Shown: in pieces, positions 1 through 13,565 of the stretch
Position numbering within the stretch: position 1 is the first letter of the stretch
How the letters are laid out: every line of letters starts with the position of its first letter
Source: Ceraceosorus guamensis
Taxonomy: Eukaryota > Basidiomycota > Exobasidiomycetes > Ceraceosorales > Ceraceosoraceae
Length of the DNA stretch: 64,000 nt
Assembly: GCF_003144195.1 (NCBI RefSeq)
Contig: NW_020289996.1
Span: 249,419 to 313,418, forward strand
Direction: 5' to 3'
The notes under the pieces: model-generated
Seen by the model: the letters and a program-made list of their open reading frames with translations, nothing else
Databases searched by the model: none
What the model was told of the DNA's origin: nothing
Position numbers and translations under genes: made by a program

Positions 1-379
1 GGCCTGGTTCACTCCTCCACTCACATCTCGCTCTACCAGCGACGAGCTGATTTAAGCCACATGGCTGCATCGCGCTCAACAACATACTGACACGCACTCC
101 CTCTCCCACTCTGCGACGACTGATCCCTACCTTGCGCTGCGCAACATCTTGATCGGCTCGACGTCGGACTGGATCGCATCCAAGAGCAGTGATCCCCCAT
201 TTCTGCTGCATTCTCAGCTCTGCAACCCGCCACGCCAAACAAGGACCGGCGATCAAGCTATCCCTCTTTTGCAGTGTCTTTCACCCCACTCCTCTGGTCA
301 GCAGTCCGCCCCAAGCAGCATCGACGTTTGTGCGAGATCGATAGCAGACTCGCTTTTCCTACGAGGCGAGCGTCCTGCG
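1..379. other. Upstream region of the arrestin-like gene
   Basis: No gene is supported here. An open frame runs through from about 149 but has no ATG before 380, so this stretch is best read as 5' flank and leader of the following gene. No clear TATA box or repeat was seen. Confidence 0.4.
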
Positions 380-2956
380 ATGATCAACTCGTTGGTGCGC
401 GCACCATGCGATCTCAGCTTGCACTTGGTCAGCGAAGACATCTTTATCCACCCACCACCGCCTTCAGCAGGCGACATACCGGGAGATGACAAGACTCTGA
501 ATGGCGTGGTGGAGCTCAGATGCCCGGTGAGTGGCAGCTTCCGCGCCAAGCGTGCGCATTCGGCCGCATAGCTGACTTGACCACACCACACCACACCTCG
601 CCGCGCTCGCTCGCTGCTGCGCGGCCAGTCGGAACGGACGATCGACAAGCTCAAAGTGACGCTGCAATCTCAGCAGACTTTGGCCATTCCCGAAACCTTG
701 ACCACTTCTTTGGGTACTACGATCAACACGACGAGGTACGAGGAGAAGACGTTGATGGAAAAGGTTGTGGAGATCACCTCGGATGGCAGCGGTGGCTTGC
801 AGCATCACCACCATCGAAAGAGAGCGCACAAGTTGAGCTTTGGTGCGGGTCATGCCGCTGCCGCTGCCTCTGGAACGAGCTCGGGCGCTTCTAGTCCGAG
901 CGTGGAACATAGCGAGAGCGCCGCGATGCAGTACCAGCAGGGTGGAGCAGCTGGGACTACATCCACGGAGGCTGCCGCCGCAGAGGATGGCATACATCTC
1001 GATAAGGGAGTGCACGGGTGAGTGATCAAGCCGAAGTGAGACATCACAAGGCGATCACGCACAGGCCGTCGCTAAGCGCTGACCAGTCTCCGAGAATTGC
1101 TACCTGTGCCTGGCCCCAGCTTCGAGTTCTCCTTCATCATCCCTTCCACCTCTCCTCCTTTCGAGAGGCATCGGAACGGCAGGGTGAGGTACATGATCAC
1201 TGCGACCGCCTTTGGAGCAGGGCGTGGAAGGAGCGCAATCATCGCCTCTCGCGAAGTGTTTGTGATGCTCCACGTCTCTACGGATGGCGGACCCGCCGCG
1301 CTGGATGTGCAGTACCATGATGTGCACGAAGCGCTGGGTGCCATGAGCATCTCGCTGACGTCTGCAAGTCTCACAGTCGGAGGCACCGCGAATCTCAGCG
1401 TCTACCATCCCGACCCTCCGCCGGGTCTCAACGTACACGTCATTCGGGTCTTTTTGGAACAGAATGTGGAGGTATTTTCAGAGGTCAGAAAGGGATGGGT
1501 CAAGATACCTACGGAAAAGTTTAGATTGTGGGAGCGCGGGTACATGCCGTACAAGGCGAAACAGATCGATGCTTACGTCACGCCGGAAGATGCATTTTGG
1601 ATCTCGGACTCGGAAGGTGGGCCTGGGCATATTGGCAAATCGGGGTCTCCAACCATACCTGCCAACCAGGCATCCTTCCTCCAGGATCACGCAAGGAGCG
1701 GGTATCGCGTCAAGTCGGTGATTCGCCTCCCCGATGACAACACGATTCGCCCATCCACTGTCAAGGGCTCGCGAGCCGAAGTTCGCGTGTCCCACGATTT
1801 GGGTTGCGAAGTCTACTTCTCGCGGCTCAGCGTCATCGACGATCGCGAAAATAGCGAATCTTTGGGCAAACCCAAAGTGCAGGTGTTTAGCATGCGAAGA
1901 GCGACCATCGTGCCCAGCTGTTGCTGCACTTTCGACACGATCCACTTGCCGCCTTACTCGCTAGAGAGCCCAGTCGGGAGCAGACCTGTCAGCCCCACGC
2001 TGGGTTTTGCTGCTGGGTCACCGGTCAACGGACACTTGCCTCCTCCGCGGGCCAGTGCAAACTCCAACTCGGCAGCCGCATCGCAGCATGGAGAACATCA
2101 TACAGACCACGAACATCGAAGACTTGCTCAGACTCTCCGAGCAGCTCTGCCAAACGCCATGGGCCCTCATCACGGCTCATCTTTGGGCTCGTACCGCTCA
2201 GCGCCCTCTTCGAGACCCTCATCGCGGGACGTATCACCCACGCGTCCGGTCTATTCGCGGCAAAGCAGCTTCAGCAACTTCTTGCACGGTCATGGACGCA
2301 GGTCGCGCAACAGCAGTCCTGAGAGACGGTCTTCGGGCGATGTGAATGCCAGTGGCTTGAACTCTCCGCAGAACACCGCTCAGGCCAATCACGACCATGG
2401 CGCGCACAGATCTCGTGGCAGAGCGGGATTGTTGCAAGGTTTCACACCCGCTCATCAAGCAGCGCCATCCCAGAATTACCCAGCAGCTTCTTCTGGACAG
2501 TCTCAGCACAACGTCCATGCCAATGCGCACCCTACGTACGCTTCCACCTCCACTGCGCCTTCGTCGGGTACCAGCACTCCCAGATCCTTGCCCGCCTCCT
2601 ATCCCTGGGCTTCTTCCGGTCTACCGCCCCGCACTTCGTCCAGCCACAACACTTGCAATTGCGGCAGGACGACGGCAGAATTGGCAGAGGCGGAAGCTAG
2701 ACTTTTGGAAGGTGTTCCCACTGCTCCTGGATTGCCCTCTGATCCCGAAGAAGGTGCGGTCCCGCCACCTTGGACACCTCCTTCTAGACCTGCTAGTCCG
2801 GCGGACAACTTTCACAGAGCTCCGTTCGTCATGCCAGGCAATAGTCTGAATCCCTCGCCTTTGGCCAGCCCACCCAACGGCTTCACCCCACCCGGCACTA
2901 CACCCTCGACGGAGAATAGACCTTCAAAGTTGGCTGCGGAACTCGCCGCGTCTTGA
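380..2956 (+). CDS. Arrestin-domain protein (ART-like trafficking adaptor)
   Basis: Three exons (380-526, 629-1017, 1087-2956) join in phase to give 801 residues. The N-terminal half reads as an arrestin fold: the first junction gives ELRCP-SERTIDKLKV, followed by the strand QQTLAIPETL, and the second exon-exon junction leads into PGPSFEFSFIIP. Arrestin-like strands continue to about residue 400, interrupted by a His/Ser/Ala-rich loop encoded by exon 2. The C-terminal half is low-complexity, rich in Ser, Pro, His and Asn. Family knowledge: fungal arrestin-related proteins recruit Rsp5-type ubiquitin ligases to plasma-membrane transporters. No PPxY motif was seen, so ligase recruitment is not shown. 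The start is the first ATG in the open frame; both introns have GTGAGT donors. The gene converges on the LRR gene with a spacer of about 190 nt. Which arrestin subfamily (LDB19, Rim8/PalF or other) is unresolved. Confidence 0.85.
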
Positions 2957-3150
2957 ATTTGAAGACTGGTCGTAAATAGAACTCTTCAGCACACAACACC
3001 ACTTTTACAGAACAGACCATGACCATGTAGCGTCGCGCCCCCCGCCGCATCAAAATAGAAATGTATCATTATGCGCGAAAAAAAAAGTAGCTTTTGAGTC
3101 TAGGTGACGAGGGGATCGTGACTGATTAGCTCGTGGCACCGGCGCTAGAA

Positions 3151-5975
3151 TCAACCCTCGCTGCTCTCGTCTAGATAGACCGACCCTCGCGCAAGAGCCC
3201 TGAGCCACTCGTCGCCCATGCCATCTCGCATAGCCTCTATACGTTTTCTAAAATCATCCTTGCCAGTCTGAGCTGCGCTCTTTGACTGGCTTTGCGAAAC
3301 GCGACCTGTGGAAGCAGGCGCATCATCAGACCTTGCTTCAAGCGACGCTCCGCTCGGCTCCGGGATGCCCAAAGAAGTCGTACTGGGGTCGTAAAGACTT
3401 GCAGTGACCGTTTTGCGTCGAGCTGTCAAAGAGGCGGCGTCGAAGCGTCCGCCAGCTCTTGTGCGCGCAGTCGTCACGACTCTATCGGCATCGAGCGAAG
3501 AAGCATCGCTAGGTATGGCAGCGTCGTCCACGGATCGCCCAGCTACTCTCGATGGTAGCCCCTGGGTCGAAATGCCTGCGAGCCCCTGTAGCGTCTGTGA
3601 CCTGCTTGGCAGAACCGCGTGTCGCGATGATGAAGCGCTAGCTGCACCCAGTGTGGAGGCGGAGCTCAGCACGCGAGGTCGACCGGCACCATCCGCATCT
3701 CCGCTCGACTCGCGAGACAGCAATGCGGCGGCAGCACCAGTTTTGCGAGAAATACTCGCAGTACCAGGCGCAAGGAACGATTGAGGCCTTGCGCGTGGTC
3801 CGTCATTGCCATTTGTGCGCGCCTGCAGTCTTGCGGCAGGCAGATCATTTGGTACATCGTCGAGCTGTCTAGCTTTGCCTTTTGGGCTAGGGATGACATT
3901 CGCCTTTTCCGCTTCGCCGAGGGCAACGTCGAGCTTGCCAGCCAACGCTGCCCTCTTGACTAGATCAGAGTCGGAGATCTCTTGAGGTGTAGGAGTGGGC
4001 AGTGCCGCTGCTGTCAGCGGCGCAACTTCTTCTTCCTGGCCGAGCTCCACTATCCTCCTTGCCCTCCGCTTGGCCGTCGTGCCGGGTGCGGGAGAGGTGG
4101 GGCGGTGCCCGTCTGCGCTTTGAACTTTAGCTAGGCCAGATGCGGTGCTCGGATCCTTTACGCGATGTCGCACAGCCACTACAGGCGGCTCAGCCTGTTG
4201 GCTTTCCAGGCGTACTGGTGCCTCCTCGACGCTGAGCTCCTCCGCAGCTGGCGTAGACTCGCGGCCTATGCGAGCTAGCATGGTAGGTACTCTTTCCGCC
4301 ACGCGCTGTTTCTCAAAGTAGCCAGGTGCCTCACCGTCCAGTCGGATCCGAGCAATCTCCCTTCCCTCTCGCGCAAATTCGACAAATACATCCACGCGCG
4401 GATCAGCGTCTTCCATGAACAGAGCACCCTTGGTGTAAATTTCTTCGAGGTTTTGCAAGACCGCAAGCCGTCCCACCTCGCTCGCCTCCGCTAGCTCTGT
4501 GCCGCGCAAATCGATTCGCCGCAGCTCTTTAAGGTCCTCAGCTCCCGCAAGACTCTCCAATCTGTTGTTGGCAAGATTAAGAGCTTCGATATTGGGTATC
4601 GCCAAAGAGATGTGCCAGACGGTCTCGATCAGGTTGCCCTCGAGATTGAGCAGCTTCAGATTGGGAAGCAGGTTCAATGAGGGGGGTGCAGAGATGAGCA
4701 GATTGGACGAGAGATCCAATGATGTGAGATTTGAGAGCAGGTCTGCAGGTGGGGAGAAGAAAGTCAGGGAATTGTCCGGCAAAGCGAGATGTCGCAAGAA
4801 GTGCCAGGACAAGAAAGGAAGAGCAGCTTGACCAGATGCATGAGCATCATCAACTGACGAGAGACCACCCAAACTCGCTGTAGAGGGTGGAGAGTCTCCC
4901 GGCTGCTGTCGCGTGTCCGCCACTGGTGGCTGATCTACTGGGGCAGGAGAGTGTATGCGACGCTGCGCAGGTTTCACCTGCTCCCCCCTGCGTCTTCTCA
5001 CGTCCAACTTGACCGCATCCACCAGCAGATCCGTCACATCTTCCAGCCCAGAGTTTCTTAGCGTCAAGCTGCGAAGTTGGATGCTGAGCCTGTCCCACCC
5101 GAGTAGGCTGCTGGGGTCGATCTCGTCTAATTCCAAGGTTTGAATGTTTTTGAACACGTCTAGGGGCACCAAAGAGCTGCCGGGCGAGTCTTCGAACGAC
5201 TCGATCAGCTTGATCGGGAGCGGCCCCAGCCGCAACCTCGGCACCTCTGAAGGATCAGGGCAACACTCGTCAGCATCAATTCAAGCAGGGGCAGAGATGT
5301 CATGCCATGTGCTGGCAAAGGCCAGATGTAAGTATATGCCGCGCATGGCGCGCACTCACTGGTGAATGCAGAGTAGATGAATTTGACATCCTTCAAGGGA
5401 TCACCTTTTTCGCTGCTGCCCGACCACCAACCAGTCAAGGTGCTGGCTCCGCTGAGCGCCGTCAAAGCACTCCTGACGCTGCCCACGCTCATCGTATCGG
5501 TATCCCTAGGCTTTCTGCCACCTCGCTGAGCATGAGCCGATACATAGCTGAAAGAGCTGACAGGCCTGGCCGATCGAGGTATCCTCACGTCCAAAGATCC
5601 GACCGGGAGACCCAACGCCTCGAAGCGTAGCAAAAGGTAGTACAGATGATGCGTGTTCAAAGGCAGCGCCTTTGGAGTCGGTTGTGGTTTAGCACGTGGT
5701 CGCGAAGCCTGCAAGTCAGATGGGGCATGATTTCCAGAGGCGGTTGAGGCGGTTCTTTGTCGAGCTTCGGGCGCATTGCTGGCCGATTGCAGGCCAACCC
5801 AAGAAGCCGATGGCAGCGTCAACCAGGACAAGGTGGAGGGACTGGAAGATGTTGCGCTGTTGGTAGTGCTGGCTCGGGCTTGTTGCGAGCTCGACTGCCC
5901 GGCCAAGGCGACTGCGTTGCTTCGAATGTAGGTGGCATAGGCTGCCAGCCATTCGTCGCCGGCTTGCGTCTCCAT
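3151..5975 (-). CDS. Leucine-rich-repeat protein, function unknown
   Basis: Two exons (5975-5360 and 5246-3151) give 903 residues; the junction reads YSAFT-K-VPRLRLG across a 113-nt GTGAGT...CAG intron. The first about 205 residues are mostly Ser/Ala-rich. A segment after the junction (NIQTLELDEIDPSSLLGW) resembles the region before the LRRs of nischarin/STK11IP-type proteins. Residues about 355-470 carry four to five LRRs such as LTSLDLSSNLL, LKLLNLEGNLI and IEALNLANNRL. The remaining about 400 residues are Ser/Ala/Arg-rich and probably disordered, ending LRALARGSVYLDESSEG. LRRs usually bind partner proteins; no kinase, GTPase or membrane segment is visible. An intracellular scaffold is an inference. 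Confidence 0.8.
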
Positions 5976-7769
5976 GATGGACCATCAGATATCTTCTTGA
6001 GCAGGGCACCACCTATGGCGTTCCACAGAGTGCTGTGACTACCCGCCCTCTACAAGATGCAGGTGCATGCGCTTACCCGTACATCAGCATCCGCCTCCCT
6101 GCTCGATCCGTGATGCTGCGTGAGGCGAGGGGCTTGACATGTGAAGGGGTAGAGGGATCGGCATTCGTGCCGGCATGGTACCGTATTTGAAGAAAAGACA
6201 GACAGCAGCAGCCAAAAGCGGCAATCAACACTCGCGACTGACTCGCACTCACACTCATCACACTAACGACTAGTTCTGACTCCTATAGCTGCGCTAGGCA
6301 GCAGCAGCAGGGCGGGGCTTCTAATCGCCACAACTCGTGACTCGTGACTGAATTGATCGATCGGCTGCGAGCTCCGGCATGTACGCGTGCTGCGCGCGAC
6401 TGTTTGACTCGCGACTGCACGGTCGCGATCTCGCGCGCTCCACATCGCGCCCAACACATACTCTCGTGACTGACTCGCGACTTTGACTGTATAGGCTCAG
6501 GAATACCGGTATGTGATGATAGCACGCAATCTTGATGAATCCTAGCGTCACAATAAATCACCCACACTTTGACTATGACTGCACGAATTCATCCTCATCA
6601 AGTCTCGGAAACGCTCCTCAGAGGTGTCGAGTCACGAGTGTATATCGCTACACCGTAGCTCGGCACCCCGCGACAGCATCACAACATCCCGCGATCCTCT
6701 TCCTTCGTCCCACCCAACACTCACCACTGAAAATTCGTGGCGCCCCGCCGTCTCGCGCCAACGCCGAGCGCCCAACGCCGAGAGCCGCGCTGCCGTTCGT
6801 TCGCTCATTCTTCGCAAAGCTCACCCAGCACAGGCGGGATGCGACTCAGCCTTGCAAGGGCCTACAATGCAGTCGCAATCTGATGATGCTAAGCTTTCTC
6901 GGCTTTTTACTGGCCTCGCTCGATCGTGACTTTGATCGACCCAGCGATGGATCCGCAGTGACAGCTGTAGAGGACAGTCGGCCGCGGCTACTGTCGCAAT
7001 CAAGTGCGCGTGAACGACAATCAGTCACGAGTGCAGATCCGATATGAAGTGGGCCTGTCGTCTTTCGTGCTTTCGTGTCAGCCAAGCTATCCAACATTCG
7101 TGATTGCCGTCTGATTGATGCAAGGCGAATGAGATTGGGCGCAGTGGGCTGTCGGCCCTCGCGGGCGCCTGATCTCGCAAGCCGGCAAAGTGAGCGCCAA
7201 CGCGGACCGATCTTCACGTTGAGAGAAGCAGTACGCCTCCGGTTCGAGATATTGTACGCACGCCGCAGTTGATCCGAATAAGATGCTCTCTGGACGAGGA
7301 GCAGGGAGGTGAGGGAGAAAGCTCTCGCAAGAAGCTTCTCAAAGCGCCTCGAGCCACGAGACAAGCAGGCGGCCTCAGAGATAAAGTATCGATGTAGGGT
7401 GTATGACGTACCGTTCAGCTTAAAAGGCCATGACACTGTGTACGGCTCCCCTCGCCTTTCGCATTTTGATCCCCGCGAAGCTGGCCTTCACATTGCAGTT
7501 CTCTCGCGAGCTTCCACATCCCTTCGGAGCTGGTCTCCACAAGAGGACACGTCACTGAGTTTCGATGACCCCGTCAAATCCGCAGCCTCTTGCCATCACT
7601 GACCCAGGCACGTCGCGAAGATCAACCGTCTCATTCGCACCACCCGAAACTCATTAAAGTCTCAGATCTTTCTGCACAGTCTACGATTTCCAGCTTCGCC
7701 AAGCTCGCCTCCGAAGAACTTCTGGGTACGACGACCTCCGTCCCTAGCCCTGTTGTCAAAGTCGACAGC
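5976..7769. other. Gene-poor intergenic region
   Basis: About 1.8 kb between divergent genes. Open frames of up to about 196 codons (minus strand, 6846-7436) have arginine/serine-rich composition, no homology I recognise and no matching splice context, so none is called. The region holds a cluster of the short CTCGTGACT-type motif (6333-6488) and isolated copies near 6627, 7022 and 7098. The last few hundred bases probably contain the promoter of the small secreted-protein gene. Confidence 0.5.
6333..6488. repeat. Cluster of CTCGTGACT/GACTCGCGACT motifs
   Basis: Within about 155 nt the words CTCGTGACT (tandem at 6335-6348), TTTGACTCGCGACTG, CTCGTGACTGACTCGCGACT and TTTGACTG recur. They are variants of a motif also clustered near 27.0-27.3, 34.8-35.0, 46.0-46.2 and 61.1-61.3 kb. 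Not a perfect tandem array; copies are short and diverged. Confidence 0.5.
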
Positions 7770-8613
7770 ATGAAGCTGGCGCAAACGAGCTCCGCAGCTT
7801 TCATTTGGCTTGCACTGGCCCAGGGCAGAGAAGCTCGCCCAAGCTTCTCGCAAGGCTCGCAGCAGAGCGACGATGCATCAGCGCTCCTGCAGTGGCGAGG
7901 TCTGACGACACCTTGGACGGACCAAGCCGTGTTCGCTCGAGGTGTGACGGACTCTTCGTTGCCAGTCGGAACGAGCAATGGTAGGGTGTCTGAGCTGACC
8001 AGACACTTCTCGGACCTCGACAAGCCGTCGACGATAGCGCAGCACGAGGTTTCGACCAAGCACATCGTACCCGCGACCCAGGAGGCGCTGCAAAAAAGTC
8101 CTTCGTTTCACGAGCCAACGCTGCCCAAGACGTCGGAGATCATACCGGCACTTCCTGAAACGCTCGATAAGAGCCCATCGCTGATCGAGCCGGACAAGAC
8201 TCTGGCAAAGGCGCCCTCCTTCTCGAAGCATTCCGGCATGCACATCCGTGATCATGCGGCGGTGCAAGGACCTAATTCGCTTACTGCAGAGAAGCCCAAG
8301 AGCTCGGTCCTGAGCAAATTCAAAAAGTTTGGCAAGTGGGGTCTCGGAGTGTGAGTTGACTCTGCTCCTCGTTCCCGAACTTGTCCATCCCGCTGACCAT
8401 TGCTAGCCTCGTCGAATGAACAGGGGCGCTACCGCAGGCTTGCTGACAGGAGCTGGTCTTCTTGTCCACCACCAGAACGATGATATAAAGAAGGTGCAGC
8501 AGTCGCAAGACGAGATGTGGAGGAAGTACCACTTGTATCAATACGAAACCGGAACCAAACCCAAGCTTAAGCCTGGCCTTGGCGACTACGTCAAAGGCGG
8601 TCAGGGTTGGTAA
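7770..8613 (+). CDS. Small predicted secreted protein, candidate effector
   Basis: Two exons (7770-8350, 8424-8613) give 256 residues. The start MKLAQTSSAAFIWLALAQG looks like a signal peptide with cleavage near residue 19-22; an in-frame non-ATG extension upstream was ignored. Residues 100-116 (VPATQEALQKSPSFHEP) and 125-141 (IPALPETLDKSPSLIEP) are a diverged 17-residue duplication, followed by a partial third copy (LAKAPSFSKH). The intron falls just before a Gly/Leu-rich hydrophobic stretch (about 190-208, GVGATAGLLTGAGLLV), after which the tail is charged and ends LGDYVKGGQGW. No family is recognised and there are few cysteines. The hydrophobic stretch could be a membrane anchor or an amphipathic helix. 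Secretion is inferred from the N terminus only. The gene converges on RBX1. Confidence 0.65.
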
Positions 8614-8893
8614 TCATGCCGAAGCGACTTCGTTCCATCCACACTTGTTCTTATGAACAATCTTCCTTCGCTTACCTGGCGGGCTGGCAAAGCTGTTGGA
8701 CTCTGTAGAAGTGTCAAGGTACGTATCATACTTGGCAGTGTTTTCTGTTTCTTCGTCGTTGGCGTGTTGTACATGAACGTGGTCGAGGGCATATCGGAGG
8801 AGGCGAGCTGTGTTTTGCTGTTGGTTGTGGCTCGAACAGCTGCAAGCTCGCGCGGACTAATGTACGAGGAGCCGAGCTGGAGAGGTGGACTTT

Positions 8894-9772
<879 letters not shown>

Positions 9773-10464
9773 GCTGGAAGCGCGATGGTGGCTGATTGAG
9801 GAGCAGGGGAGAGGGCTGTATGCTCCGGTGTGTCCTGTTTCACGGGGCGCGCTGTCTTCCCCGAACCTCAGTGAAGCCAAACGTCGACGTTGTGTCAGCT
9901 GTGATCGAGCTTCGTTGTCAAAAAGCACTTGGCGAAGCCAAGGGAAGGGTGAAGGCAAAGAAGTATGATTTGGCATCTTTACATCGCGCGAGGCCCTTCA
10001 GCGTGCTGCAGCATCACCGTGCACCATCATGCGCCGCCATCAACAAGTGGTGAAGTGCATGCGCGCTCAGCACGCCGCGGCCGGCGCACCTCGCTCCACA
10101 ATCAAGCGCGCGCGCTAAGGCCAGCATCCTCGCTGACTGCTGAGTGGAACAAGCGACTTCTGTTCTTCATGCACATCCTTCGCCGAACATCATTTGCCTA
10201 CGACGATTTACTTTCGTCTGCTCTGGACTCTGCATCGCTTGCGTCAGCACTGCTTTGACTGGAAGGGGCTCGTGCAAGCCACATCATAGCAGCGCTCACA
10301 CCCCATCGCGGACCTGGAAAAAGGCGTCGGTAGCCGCTCAGAAGATTTCCTCCGTTACCTCACGGCGTCGACTTGATCCGTCTCTTGAACAAGTTGACCC
10401 TCCAACATCATTTGAGGTCGCGACGGCCCAGCAACCGAACAATATTCGACGGATCTCCAAAGCC
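9773..10464. other. Divergent promoter region between RBX1 and NAD kinase genes
   Basis: About 690 nt between divergent start codons. It contains open frames on both strands but none with recognisable protein. No distinct TATA box, repeat or RNA gene was seen; it presumably holds both promoters. Confidence 0.4.
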
Positions 10465-12559
10465 ATGAGGCTCACTAGAGGTATCCGCACTGGCACGCCG
10501 TTCGGCGCTTTTCAGAGCTGCAGGCTTGCGACCGGCCAATTAGCTAGAAGGATCTCCGCGACGCAAGTGATCCCTGCATCATGGGGCCGCGCAGGTCCCT
10601 TGCGGCTCGGGGGGGCCTCACATCAGCAAGTTGACTCTCTCAGGGCAGCTCGATGCTACGGCGCTGGGTATCGATTGATGTCGAGCAGTCCAGCTGCGCA
10701 TGGACTGGAAAGGTTGCCGGACAAGGTTCAGGTACGAACCGGCCCGATTGGCAGGTGAGCAAGACGCAGACCAAGGTCTCTACCCGAGAGGCAAAGAGAA
10801 AGGAGCTTCATAGTCCCTAACGGAGTCAGTCTGACGTATAGGTTGTCGAAGGTGCTCGAGCCCAGAACGTCGGATCATATCACTACACGGGTGGGAAGCT
10901 CTTTTGGGTAAGTCAATGCATCGGAAAGGATGTCGGCCACATCGCTGGCCTGCTGATTGCTGCGTTTTCTGGCTGTGAAAGAGGGAATCATTCTCTGGAA
11001 TGGATGCATTTGCCTCGCAACGTTTTACTGGTTGTGAAACAAGGAGATCAAGCTGCCAATGCTGCTGCATCGAAGATAGCAGAGTAGGTCTCACTGCTCA
11101 CAAAGCCCTTCTGATTTGCTTGCTGATGTCCCGATCCCACTGCATCAAAGATACTTGACAGCTTTCCATCCAGACAGCAACGTGATAGTCGAAGATGCAG
11201 ACGTGTTTGCCCAGATGCAAAATCGCTTCCCAAAGCTGCTGTCCTTTTCTCCAGGTGAGCCTCCACGGACAGCGTTTCACGACGATCAGCCGCAATGCTC
11301 TTCATTGACATCTTACGCAGCCGAAAAGCCCTTGCTGGCTAAAAAGGTTGATTTCATCATCACTCTTGGTGGTGATGGGACCATACTACATGCATCATCG
11401 CTTTTCGACGACGCTCCTGTGCCTCCCGTGCTTTCCTTCTCTATGGGGACACTGGGCTTCCTTTTACCTTTTCGTATGTGCTCCGCACTCTGTCTCCGTG
11501 AGCTGCCAAGATCACTCCTCACGCTTCTGCTCCACTCGCTGGTCCGCAGATATTGGCGCGTTCGAGCACGCCCTGCAAGAGCTATTTTCGGGAAAGGCTT
11601 CGCTCTTGCTGCGGATGCGACTGCAAATGAGCGTGCATGGACCCAATGGGCAAGAGCTTCCGAGACGGCCACACAAACAGCAAGGTGCGTGATTCTTTTG
11701 TCAACCCCACGCGTTCACGCACCTCGGTGTTGAAGCGCTAAAATTGCACATTCGAAACGACAGTCCACCTCATGAATGAAGTGGCGCTACACAGAGGTAG
11801 AGAACCTCACTTGACGATGATCGACGCCTTCGTCGACGGACGACACTTGACACAAGCAATCGTAGGTTCACTCATGGGGTCTCTGGACGAGTACTGCACC
11901 GAGTTGCTGAATTTCGCTTCCCGGACCGCCGCTTGGCCACAGTCGGATGGTCTTATCATTGCTACCCCGACCGGGAGCACTGCTTATTCGCTATCAGCAG
12001 GTGGTCCCATTGTACACCCATCAGCACAAAGCCTGGTACTCACACCTATCTGCCCTCGCTCGTTGAGCTTCCGTTCGGTGATCTTGCCGAGTGATTCCAC
12101 CGTGCAATTGAAGGTGAGCTTGCGCCGTGGATGGTGCTCACGACGTCGCTCTGCAAGCTTAGCAGCTGTTTCCGCTCACAGATATCGAAGACCTCACGTT
12201 CGCCTGCTGAGCTCATCGTAGATGGTCAAGACCTTGGAGTGCTTTCTCCGGGCGAGTATCTGCAAGTCGCCATGTCGCCGTACCCAATACCTTGCGTCAA
12301 CAGGTCCAGCGGCACGTTGGGTCCGCACGCCGCGGCGCGCTCAAAGGAGCCGACGCTTCTGGACGAGGCTATAGAGTCCAATGGAGCTCGGAGAGCGGAG
12401 GAAGAACACCGACCTCTCAGCTCAGCTAGCCACAGCGAGCGCGGAGACGATGATTGGGTCAGAGACATCAACACTCTGCTCAAGTTCAATGCGTCCTTCG
12501 GCAAAGGCGCGTTAGAAAACCCTCTGGATGACACTGCTGGTGCAGCAACGAGCAAATGA
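10465..12559 (+). CDS. POS5: NAD(H) kinase, mitochondrial Pos5-like
   Basis: Nine exons (10465-10754, 10842-10907, 10982-11083, 11151-11254, 11321-11473, 11550-11684, 11764-11861, 11943-12113, 12182-12559) close exactly to 498 residues. It phosphorylates NAD or NADH to NADP(H) using ATP. Diagnostic motifs are [13 protein letters not shown] (about residues 199-211), [14 protein letters not shown], the NE motif in [29 protein letters not shown] and the C-terminal [17 protein letters not shown]. The N terminus ([14 protein letters not shown]...) is rich in Arg/Ser/Gly and lacks acidic residues, as expected for mitochondrial import. The tail contains [16 protein letters not shown], as in the Pos5 type. 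Exon 2 phase was fixed by requiring entry into [16 protein letters not shown]. Two introns (11255-11320 and 11862-11942) are multiples of three without stops. Confidence 0.92.
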
Positions 12560-13565
12560 CGAATATACTGCAATGTGTCTGGCCATAAGTGCAGTGTCAG
12601 CAATCACCTCGCGATTCTCGAGCAGCAGAGGCATAAGCTCAGTCGGCCGACCAAGTGATCGCGGCGTCTTTGCCACGCTCCAAAAAACACAGTCTACGCG
12701 CCACAAGGTGGCAAGACTCGGTCAAAGCCTGGCCGAGGCGGACGAAGTGTCAGCTCGACATGGCGCAACGGCAAGGGTCGAGAGTTCAACACCCTCTCTC
12801 ACGCCACAAACCCACTCGCGATTGTGTTATGTCAAGTGCGCTTTTGTGATGCACTGGTGTCGCCCAACAAGCCTTGCCGAGGCAAAAGGCGCGACCAAGC
12901 GGATTCAACAGCAAGACTCGCGCATTAGCCCCTGCGTGTCGCAAGGAAGGAAGAGATGAACACAGCCATGAGACCCACGTCCATCCGCAAGACCTACGGC
13001 ATTCGTACCCTCAGGTGCTTCTCGTGGCATCGGCCGCCATGACAGAGGGTCGTGCGATCTTGCAAGACGAAATGCGATGACCACATTACGTGTGCAAAGC
13101 AGCACGAACCCAACGGCCGTTAGCTGCCAGTAACTGCAGAGTCCTATTGAGCCGAAGGATGCCGGAGTGGCGTTGGAGATCTGGTCTCTGCTACCCGACT
13201 CTGCGGCAATTTGCCACCACGGCCGCGTCTCCGTCCTCCGCCGCATGAACACTTGTCGCCAGATTATTGGCATCGGTACAGTTCATAAGGTCAGGTTCTC
13301 TGTGTTGCTTCGGACGGAAGCCCGACTAGACTGAATCGCCACCCGTTAAGATGTCGCAGCTGGCATACGCTCTCGTGGCGCGGCTCCAGCCCATCACCTA
13401 CGGCGCTGATCAAACTTCCTTATGAAACCGGTGACCAGCCATTGGTCTTTAGTTCGTTCCTCCACATCCACAGCCTGCGCAGGTCACCTCGTCTTCGCTT
13501 TTACCATCGGGGAAAATCGTCTCTCTAAGCGTCTCCGCTTCTGAGTCCTGCCACCACACTCCGTG
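12560..13565. other. Intergenic region, nothing recognised
   Basis: About 1 kb between two plus-strand genes. Short open frames on both strands show no family resemblance or splice support. The end presumably carries the promoter of the secreted-protein gene at 13566. Confidence 0.4.

Noticed and set aside
6846-7436. 196-codon minus-strand open frame in the 6-7.7 kb gap
   Set aside because: Random-looking Arg/Ser-rich composition, overlaps intergenic motifs, no family blocks or splice support.
10732-10841. Donor GTACGA at 10732 for NAD kinase exon 1
   Set aside because: It leaves exon 2 out of phase with [14 protein letters not shown]; the GTGAGC donor at 10755 closes all nine exons.
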